64,000 nucleotides of DNA. Origin: Gordionus sp. m RMFG-2023. Lineage: Eukaryota > Nematomorpha > Gordioida > Chordodea > Parachordodidae. The stretch is taken from the NCBI RefSeq assembly GCF_954871325.1, contig NW_027050885.1, positions 124,001-188,000 of the forward strand, read 5' to 3'. Position numbers and translations under genes: made by a program. Of the stretch, positions 51,570 to 61,367 are shown piece by piece. The notes under the pieces were generated by a model that was given only the letters and a program-made list of their open reading frames with translations, had not been told where the DNA came from and ran no database searches. The first letter of the stretch is position 1. Every line of letters begins with the position of its first letter.

Positions 51570-54500
51570 TAAGTTCTTAAAGTAAATATTAAAGTGTTTT
51601 TTATATAAATATCTGAAACATACGTAAAAATGCTTATCACGCGAAAATATAATAAATCCCTTAGAAGGGATTTTAAAATTATAAAAAAACTCAAGAGATA
51701 TTAAGGGTTAAATCATTGCGTTACGGTTAGGGTTATAGGGTTAAGGTTAGGGTTAGGGTTAGTGTTAGGGTTAGGGTTAAGGTTAGTGTTAGATTTAGGG
51801 TTAGTAATAGTATTAAATATATAGAATATAATAAGATTATTTTAAAATTATTTTTCTAAGTTCATAAAGTATATATTAAAGTGTTTTATATATATATATA
51901 TGTGAAACATACGTAAAAATGCTTATCACGCGAAAATATAATAAATCCCATAGAAGGGATTTTAAAAATATAAAAAAACTCAAGAGATATTAAGGGTAAA
52001 TTATTGGGTTAGGGTTAGGGTTAGAGGGTTTAGGTAGGTTAGGGTTAAGGTTTGTGTTAGATTTAGGGTTAGTAATAGTATTATATATATATAATATAAA
52101 TAGAATATTTTAAAATTATTTTTCTAAGTTCATAAAGTATATATTAAAGTGTATTTTATATATATATCTGAAACATACGTAAAAATGCTTATCACGCGAA
52201 AATATAATAAATCCCTTTCAAGGAATTTTAAAAATATTAAAAACTCACGAGATATTAAGGGTTAAATCATTGGGTTAGGGTTAGGGTTAGAGGTTTAAGG
52301 TTAAGGTTAGGGTTAGTGTTAGGGTTAGGGTTAAGGTTAGTGTTAGATTTAGGGTTAGTAATAGTATTAAATATATAGAATATAATAAGATTAATTTAAA
52401 ATTATTTTTCTAAGTTCATAAAGCATATATTAAAGTGTTTTATATATATATATGTGAAACATACGTAAAAATGCTTATCACGTGAAAATATAAAAAAACC
52501 CATTCAAGGAATTTTAAAAATATAAAAAAACTCAAGGGATATTAAGGCTTAAATCATTGAGTTAGGGTTAGGGTTAGAGGGTTAAGGTTAGAGTTAGGGT
52601 TAGTGTTGGGGTTAGGGTTAGTGTTAGATTTAGGTTTAGTAATAGTATTAAATATATAGAATATAATAAGATTATTTTAAAATTATTTTTCTAAGTTCAT
52701 AAAGTATATATTAGTGTTTTTTATATATATATGTAAAACATATGTAAAAATGCTTACCACGTGAAAATATAATAAAACCCTTCAAGGGATTTTTAAAATT
52801 TAAAAAAACTCAAGAGATATTAAGGGTTAATTCATTGGGTTAGGGTTAGGGTTAGATGGTTAAGGTTAGGGTTAGGGTTAGTGTTAGGGTTAGGGTTAGA
52901 GTTAGTGTTAGATTTAGGGTTAGTAATAGTATTAAATATATAGAATATAATAAGAATAGTTAAAAATTATTTTTTTAAGTTCATAAAGTATATATTAAAG
53001 TGTTTTTTATATATATATGTGAAACATACGTAAAAATGCTTATCACGTGAAAATATAATAAAACCCTTTCAAGGGATTTTAAAAATATAAAAAAACTCAA
53101 GGGATATTAAGCGTTAAATTACTGGGTTAGGGTTAGGGTTAGAGAGTTAAGGTTATGGTTAGCGTTATTGTTAGATTTAGTGTTAGTAATAGTATTAAAT
53201 ATATAGAATATAATAAGATTATTTTAAAATTTATTTTCTAAGTTCATAAAGTATATATTAAAGTGTTTTATATATATATATGTGAAACATACGTAAAAAT
53301 GCTTATCACGTGAAAATATAATAAAACCCTTTCAAGGAATTTTAAAAATATAAAAAAACTCAAGGGATATTAAGGGTTAAATCAATGAGTTAGGGTTAGG
53401 GTTAGAGGGTTAAGGTTAGGGTTAGGGTTAGGGTTAGTGTTAGATTTAGAGTTAGTAATAGTATTAAATATATAGAATATAATAAGAATAGTTAAAAATT
53501 ATTTTTATAAGTTCATAAAGTATATATTAAAGTGTTTTTTATATATATATCTGAAACATACGTAAAAATGCTTATCACGCGAAAATATAATAAATCCCTT
53601 ACAAGGGATTTTAAAAATATAAAAAAACTCAAGAGATATTAAGGGTTAAATCATTGGGTTAGGGTTATGGTTAGGGGGTTAGGGTTAGGGTTAGTGTTAG
53701 GGTTAGGGTTAAGGTTAGTGTTAGATTTAGGGTTAGTAATAGTATTAAATATATAGAATATAATAAGATTATTTTAAAATTATTTTTCTAAGTTCATAAA
53801 GTATATATTAAAGTGTTTTATATATATATATGTGAAACATACGTAAAAATGCTTATCACGCGAAAATATAATTAATCCCTTACAAGGGATTTTAAAAATA
53901 ACTAAAAACTCAAGAGATATTAAGGGTTAAATCATTGCGTTAGGGTTAGGGTTAGAGGTTTTAGGTTATGGTTAGGGTTAGGGTTAGATGGTTAAGGTTA
54001 GGGTTAGGGTTAGTGTTAGGGTTAGGGTTAGAGTTAGTGTTAGATTTAGGGTTAGTAATAGTATTAAATATATAGAATATAATAAGATTATTTTAAAATT
54101 ATTTTTCTAAGTTCATAAAGCATATATTAAAGTGTTTTATATATATATATGTGAAACATACGTAAAAATCCTTATCACGTGAAAATATAATAAAACCCAT
54201 TCAAGGAATTTTAAAAATATAAAAAAACTCAAGGGATATTAAGGCTTAAATCATTGAGTTAGGGTTAGGGTTAGAGGGTTAAAGTTAGAGTTAGGGTTAG
54301 TGTTGGGGTTAGGGTTAGTGTTAGATTTAGGTTTAGTAATAGTATTAAATATATAGAATATAATAAGATTATTTTAAAATTATTTTTCTAAGTTCATAAA
54401 GTATATATTAGTGTTTTTTATATATATATGTGAAACATATGTAAAAATGCTTATCACGTGAAAATATAATAAAACCCTTCAAGGGATTTTTAAAATTTAA

Positions 54501-54745
54501 AAAAACTCAAGAGATATTAAGGGTTAAATCATTAAGTTAGGGTTAGAGGGTTAAGGTTAGGGTTAGTGTTAGGGTTAGTGTTAGGGTTAGTGTTAGATAT
54601 AGGGTTAGTAATAGTATTAAATATATAGAATATAATAAGATTATTTTAAAATTATTTTTCTAAGTTCATAATGTATATATTATAGTGTTTTTTATATATA
54701 TATGTGAAATATAAGTAAAAATGCTTATCACGTAAAAATTTAATA

Positions 54746-55083
54746 AAATCCTTTAAAGGGATTTTAAACGTTAAACCATCATAACCTAATAAACACCTTC
54801 TAGTAGGTAAAATATAAAAAAACTCAAGGGATATTAAGGGTTAAATATTTGGGTTAGGGTTAAGGTTAGTAAATGTTTAAAATATATAGAATATATTAAA
54901 TCATTTTAAAATTATTTTTCAAGGTATCTAGTTTAAAGAACTATAGGAATTAATCTCTTTTAAGACATTATATATTATTAGTAAATTAATAAATAATAGT
55001 AAGTTTTTAAAGTAAATATTAAAGTGTTTTTTATATATATATCTGAAACATACGTAAAAATGCTTATCACGCGAAAATATAAT
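54746..55083 (+). repeat. Unusual 338 bp monomer, copy 2
   Basis: It has the same length and organisation as 51316-51653 at an offset of 3430 bp, with extra segments at 54769-54810 and 54921-54999. The only differences seen are 'aagtttttaa' for 'aagttcttaa' near 55003 and an intact 'tatatatatatctg' where copy 1 has 'tatataaatatctg'. Both copies arose by a duplication within the island. An additional ordinary monomer (about 54473-54745) lies just upstream here; copy 1 lacks it and has a fused monomer at 51036-51315. Confidence 0.9.
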
Positions 55084-56479
55084 AAATCCCTTAGAAGGGA
55101 TTTTAAAATTATAAAAAAACTTAAGAGATATTAAGGGTTAAATCATTGCGTTACGGTTAGGGTTATAGGGTTAAGGTTAGGGTTAGGGTTAGTGTTAGGG
55201 TTAGGGTTAAGGTTAGTGTTAGATTTAGGGTTAGTAATAGTATTAAATATATAGAATATAATAAGATTATTTTAAAATTATTTTTCTAAGTTCATAAAGT
55301 ATATATTAAAGTGTTTTATATATATATATGTGAAACATACGTAAAAATGCTTATCACGCGAAAATATAATAAATCCCATAGAAGGGATTTTAAAAATATA
55401 AAAAAACTCAAGAGATATTAAGGGTAAATCCTTGGGTTTGGGTTAGGGTTAGAGGTTTAAGGTTAAGGTTAGGGTTAGTGTTAGGGTTAAGGTTAGTGTT
55501 AGATTTAGGGTTAGTAATAGTATTAAATATATAGAATATAATAAGATTATTTTAAAATTTATTTTCTAAGTTCATAAAGTATATATTAAAGTGTTTTATA
55601 TATATTTATATGTGAAACATACGTAAAAATGCTTATCACGTGAAAATATAATAAAACCCTTTCAAGGAATTTTAAAAATATAAAAAAACTCAAGGGATAT
55701 TAAGGGTTAAATCATTGAGTTAGGGTTAGGGTTAGAGGGTTAAGGTTAGGGTTAGGGTTAGTGTTTTAGGGTTAGGGTTAGTGTTAGATTTAGGGTTAGT
55801 AATAGTATTGAATATATAGAATATAATAAGAATAGTTAAAAATTATTTTTATAAGTTCATAAAGTATATATTAAAGTGTTTTTTATATATATATCTGAAA
55901 CATACGTAAAAATGCTTATCACGCGAAAATATAATAAATCCCTTACAAGGGATTTTAAAAATATAAAAAAACTCAAGAGATATTAAGGGTTAAATCATTC
56001 GGTTAGGGTTATGGTTAGGGGGTTAGGGTTAGGGTTAGTGTTAGGGTTAAGGTTAGTGTTAGATTTAGGGTTAGTAATAGTATTAAATATATAGAATATA
56101 ATAAGATTATTTTAAAATTATTTTTCTAAGTTCATAAAGTATATATTAAAGTGTTTTATATATATATATGTGAAACATACGTAAAAATGCTTATCACGCG
56201 AAAATATAATTAATCCCTTACAAGGGATTTTAAAAATATAAAAAAACTCAAGAGATATTAAGGGTAAATCATTGGGTTAGGGTTAGGGTTAGAGGGTTAA
56301 GGTTAGGGTTAGGGTTAAGGTTAGTGTTAGATTTATGGTTAGTAATAGTATTAAATATATAGAATATAATAAGATTATTTTAAAATTTATTTTCTAAGTT
56401 CATAAAGTATATATTAAAGTGTTTTATATATATATATGTGAAACATACGTAAAAATGCTTATCACGTGAAAATATAATA

Positions 56480-58390
56480 AAACCCTTTCAAAGGGATTTT
56501 AAAAATATAAAAAAACTCAAGGGATATTAAGGGTTAAATCTTTGGGTTAGGGTTAGGGTTAGAGAGTTAAGGTTAGTGTTAGATTTAGGGTTAGTAATAG
56601 TATTAAATATATAGAATATAATAAGATTATTTTAAAATTATTTTTCTAAGTTCATAAAGTATATATTAAAGTGTTTTATATATATATATATATATGTGAA
56701 ACATACGTAAAAATGCTTATCACGCGAAAATATAATAAATCCCTTACAAGGGATTTTAAAATATAAAAAAACTCAAGAGATATTAAGGGTTAAATCATTG
56801 CGTTAGGGTTAGGGTTAGATGGTTAAGGTTAGGGTTAGGGTTAGTGTTAGGGTTAGGGTTAGAGTTAGTGTTAGATTTAGGGTTAGTAATAGTATTAAAT
56901 ATATAGAATATAATAAGAATATTTTAAAATTATTTTTCTAAGTTCATAAAATATATATTAATGTGTTTTTTATATATATATGTGAAACATACGTAAAAAT
57001 GCTTATCACGTGAAAATATAATAAAACCCTTTCAAAGAGATTTTAAAAATATAAAAAAATTCAAGGGATATTAAGGGTTAAATCTTTGGGTTAGGGTTAG
57101 GGTTAGAGAGTTAAGGCTATGGTTAAGGTTAGTGTTAGATTTAGGGTTAGTAATAGTATTAAATATATAGAATATAATAAGAATATTTTAAAATTATTTT
57201 TCTAAGTTCATAAAGTATATATTAAAGTGTTTTTTATATATATATGTGAAACATACGTAAAAATGCTTATCACGTGAAAATATAATAAATCCCTTACAAG
57301 GGATTTTAAAAATATAAAAAAACTCAAGAGATATTAAGGGTTAAATCATTGGGTTATGGTTATGGTTAGGGGGTTAGGGTTAGGGTTAGTGTTAAGGTTA
57401 TGGTTAGGGTTAGTGTTAGATTTAGGGTTAGTATTAGTATTAAATATATAGAATATAATAAGATTATTTTAAAATTATTTTTCTAAGTTCATAAAGTATA
57501 TATTAAAGTGTTTTATATATATATATGTGAAACATACGTAAAAATGCTTACCACGCGAAAATATAATAAATCCCTTACAAAGGATTTTAAAAATTAAAAA
57601 ACTCAAGAGATATTAAGGGTTAAATCATTGCGTTAGGGTTAGGGTTAGAGGGTTAAGGTTAGGGTTAGTGTTAGGGTTAGGGTTAGAGTTAGTGTTAGAT
57701 TTAGGGTTAGTAATAGTATTAAATATATAGAATATAATAAGAATATTTTAAAATTATTTTTCTAAGTTCATAAAGTATATATTAATGTGTTTTTTATATA
57801 TATATGTGAAACATACGTAAAAATGCTTATCACGTGAAAATATAATAAAACCCTTTCAAAGGGATTTTAAAAATATAAAAAAACTCAAGGGATATTAAGG
57901 GTTAAATCTTTGGGTTAGGGTTAGGGTTAGAGAGTTAAGGTTAGTGTTAGATTTAGGGTTAGTAATAGTATTAAATATATAGAATATAATAAGATTATTT
58001 TAAAATTATTTTTCTAAGTTCATAAAGTATATATTAAAGTGTTTTATATATATATATGTGAAACATACATAAAAATGCTTATCACGCGAAAATATAATAA
58101 ATCCCTTACAAGGGATTTTAAAAATATAAAAAACTCAAGAGATATTAAGGGTTAAATCATTGCGTTAGGGTTAGGGTTAGAGGGTTAAGGTTAGGGTTAG
58201 TGTTAGGGTTAGGGTTAGAGTTAGTGTTAGATTTAGGGTTAGTAATAGTATTAAATATATAGAATATAATAAGAATATAATAAGAATATTTTAAAATTAT
58301 TTTTCTAAGTTCATAAAGTATATATTAATGTGTTTTTTATATATATATGTGAAACATACGTAAAAATGCTTATCACGTGAAAATATAATA
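56480..58390 (+). repeat. Return to repeat A monomers (end of a 5.2 kb-type unit)
   Basis: After a transition monomer at 56480 with an extended (TA)n tract near 56680 (the longest I saw), sequence from 56737 follows repeat A monomers 14 to 19 (3553-5221). The monomer at about 57568 differs: it lacks the 4 bp 'ttag' and 11 bp 'gaatataataa' duplications found at 4384-4678, so it represents the state before those duplications, or a conversion to monomer 12. Confidence 0.88.
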
Positions 58391-61367
58391 AAACCCTTTC
58401 AAAGGGATTTTAAAAATATAAAAAAACCCAAGGGATATTAAGGGTTAAATCTTTGGGTTAGGGTTAGGGTTAGAGAGTTAAGGTTATGGTTAGGGTTAGT
58501 GTTAGATTTAGGGTTAGTAATAGTATTAAATATATAGAATATAATATGATTATTTTAAAATTATTTTTCTAAGTTCATAAAGTATATATTAAAGTGTTTT
58601 ATATATATATATGTGAAACATACGTAAAAATGCTTATCACGCGAAAATATAATAAATCCCTTACAAGGGATTTTAAAAATATAAAAAACTCACGAGATAT
58701 TAAGGCTTAAATCATTGAGTTAGGGTTAGGGTTAGAGGGTTAAGGTTAGAGTTAGGGTTAGTGTTGGGGTTAGGGTTAGTGTTAGATTTAGGTTTAGTAA
58801 TAGTATTAAATATATAGAATATAATAAGATTATTTTAAAATTATTTTTCTAAGTTCATAAAGTATATATTAGTGTTTTTTATATATATATGTAAAACATA
58901 TGTAAAAATGCTTACCACGTGAAAATATAATAAAACCCTTCAAGGGATTTTTAAAATTTAAAAATCTCAAGAGATATTAAGGGTTAATTCATTGGGTTAG
59001 GGTTAGGGTTAGAGGGTTAAAGTTAGGGTTAGTGTTAGGGTTAGGGTTAGGGTTAGTGTTAGATTTAGGGTTAGTAATATTATAAATATATAGAATATAA
59101 TAAGAATATTTTAAAATTATTTTTCTAAGTTCATAAAGTATATATTAAAGTGTTTTTTATATATATATGTGAAACATACGTAAAAATGCTTATCACGTGA
59201 AAATATAATAAAACCCTTTCAAAGGGATTTTAAAAATATAAAAAAACTCAAGGGATATTAAGGGTTAAATCTTTGGGTTAGGGTTAGGGTTAGAGAGTTA
59301 AGGTTATGGTTACGGTTAGTGTTAGATTTAGGGTGAGTAATAGTATTAAATATATAGAATATAATAAGATTATTTTAAAATTATTTTTCTAAGTTCATAA
59401 AGTATATATTAAAGTGTTTTATATATATATATGTGAAACATACGTAAAAATGCTTATCACGCGAAAATATAATAAATCCCTTACAAGGGATTTTAAAAAT
59501 ATAAAAAACTCACGAGATATTAAGGCTTAAATCATTGAGTTAGGGTTAGGGTTAGAGGGTTAAGGTTAGAGTTAGGGTTAGTGTTGGGGTTAGGGTTAGT
59601 GTTAGATTTAGGTTTAGTAATAGTATTAAATATATAGAATATAATAAGATTATTTTAAAATTATTTTTCTAAGTTCATAAAGTATATATTAGTGTTTTTT
59701 ATATATATATGTAAAACATATGTAAAAATGCTTACCACGTGAAAATATAATAAAACCCTTCAAGGGATTTTTAAAATTTAAAAATCTCAAGAGATATTAA
59801 GGGTTAATTCATTGGGTTAGGGTTAGGGTTAGAATGTTAAGGTTAGGGTTAGTGTTAGGGTTAGTGTTAGATATAGGGTTAGTAATAGTATTAAATATAT
59901 AGAATATAATAAGATTATTTTAAAATTATTTTTCTAAGTTCATAAAGTATATATTAAAGTGTTTTATATATATATATGTGAAACATACGTAAAAATGCTT
60001 ATCACGTAAAAATTTAATAAAATCCTTGAAAGGTATTTTAAAAATATAAAAAAACTCAAGAGATATTAAAGGTTAAATCATTGGGTTATGGTTATGGTTA
60101 GGGGGTTAGGGTTAGGGTTAGTGTTAAGGTTATGGTTAGGGTTAGTGTTAGATTTAGGGTTAGTATTAGTATTAAATATATAGAATATAATAAGATTATT
60201 TTAAAATTATTTTTCTAAGTTCATAAAGTATATATTAAAGTGTTTTATATATATATATGTGAAACATACGTAAAAATGCTTACCACGCGAAAATATAATA
60301 AATCCCTTACAAGGGATTTTAAAAATATAAAAAAACTCAAGGGATATTAAGGGTTAAATCTTTGGGTTAGGGTTAGGGTTAGAGAGTTAAGGTTAGTGTT
60401 AGATTTAGGGTTAGTAATAGTATTAAATATATAGAATATAATAAGATTATTTTAAAATTATTTTTCTAAGTTCATAAAGTATATATTAAAGTGTTTTATA
60501 TATATATATGTGAAACATACGTAAAAATGCTTATCACGCGAAAATATAATAAATCCCTTACAAGGGATTTTAAAAATTAAAAAACTCAAGAGATATTAAG
60601 GGTTAAATCATTGCGTTAGGGTTAGGGTTAGAGGGTTAAGGTTAGGGTTAGTGTTAGGGTTAGAGTTAGTGTTAGATTTAGGGTTAGTAATAGTATTAAA
60701 TATATAGAATATAATAAGAATATTTTAAAATTATTTTTCTAAGTTCATAAAGTATATATTAATGTGTTTTTTATATATATATGTGAAACATACGTAAAAA
60801 TGCTTATCACGTGAAAATATAATAAAACCCTTTCAAAGGGATTTTAAAAATATAAAAAAACTCAATGGATATTAAGGGTTAAATCTTTGGGTTAGGGTTA
60901 GGGTTAGAGAGTTAAGGTTAGTGTTAGATTTAGGGTTAGTAATAGTATTAAATATATAGAATATAATAAGATTATTTTAAAATTATTTTTCTAAGTTCAT
61001 AAAGTATATATTAAAGTGTTTTATATATATATATGTGAAACATACGTAAAAATGCTTATCACGCGAAAATATAATAAATCCCTTACAAGGGATTTTAAAA
61101 ATATAAAAAACTCAAGAGATATTAAGGGTTAAATCATTGCGTTAGGGTTAGGGTTAGAGGGTTAAGGTTAGGGTTAGTGTTAGGGTTAGGGTTAGAGTTA
61201 GTGTTAGATTTAGGGTTAGTAATAGTATTAAATATATAGAATATAATAAGAATATAATAAGAATATTTTAAAATTATTTTTCTAAGTTCATAAAGTATAT
61301 ATTAATGTGTTTTTTATATATATATGTGAAACATACGTAAAAATGCTTATCACGTGAAAATATAATA
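58391..61367 (+). repeat. Rearranged repeat A unit (11 monomers, 2977 bp)
   Basis: By comparison with 1-5221 the monomer order is 1, 4, a 5/2 hybrid, 3, 4, 5, 6, 7, 8-like, 18-like, 19. Boundaries: 58391, 58654, 58933, 59211, 59474, 59753, 60020, 60300, 60551, 60835 and 61076. Monomer 4 thus occurs twice, and 58933-59210 begins as monomer 5 and ends as monomer 2. Repeat A alleles 'aaggct' and 'gtaaaaattt' are present, not the derived forms of repeat B. Confidence 0.9.

Larger units (their letters stand above)
51316..51653 (+). repeat. Unusual 338 bp monomer with two extra segments, copy 1
   Basis: The header is TCCTTTAAAGG-GA, a near-perfect dyad. Sequence at 51339-51380 (42 bp, starting 'cgttaaaccatc' and ending 'ctagtaggtaa') and 51491-51569 (79 bp, starting 'aaggtatctag') has no counterpart in ordinary monomers, while the parts around both align with the standard modules. 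The telomere-like tract is very short, only about four hexamers. The (TA)n tract is also shortened ('tatataaatatctg'). Either two insertions occurred in one monomer, or this is an older form from which ordinary monomers lost two segments and gained hexamers. No terminal repeats or target-site duplications mark either segment as a mobile element. Confidence 0.9.
48250..56479 (+). repeat. Diverged monomer island (about 8.2 kb)
   Basis: Monomers here keep the module order but differ more from each other and from the flanks. Examples: 'ccttaaagg' header at 48534; 'ttatatttagggggtt' near 48602; 'cttaagtttatgg' near 48633; loss of the CpG box as 'cacttaaaat' near 49074; an extra TA pair near 49320; 'catacttaaa' near 49618; 'cccattcaaggaatt' headers at 51036, about 52495 and 54193; 'cccatagaaggg' at about 51945 and 55375; 'ttttaaaatttatttt' in place of 'ttttaaaattattttt' near 48430, 53226, 55551 and 56388. 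Part of the island is duplicated at about 3.4 kb and 2.3 kb offsets, so it too has undergone exchange, but less completely or longer ago than the flanks. Confidence 0.88.

Noticed and set aside
51316-51653. Transposon or MITE insertion at the unusual monomer
   Set aside because: The two extra segments have no terminal inverted repeats or target-site duplications that I can see, and both copies share identical flanks because of a 3.43 kb duplication.
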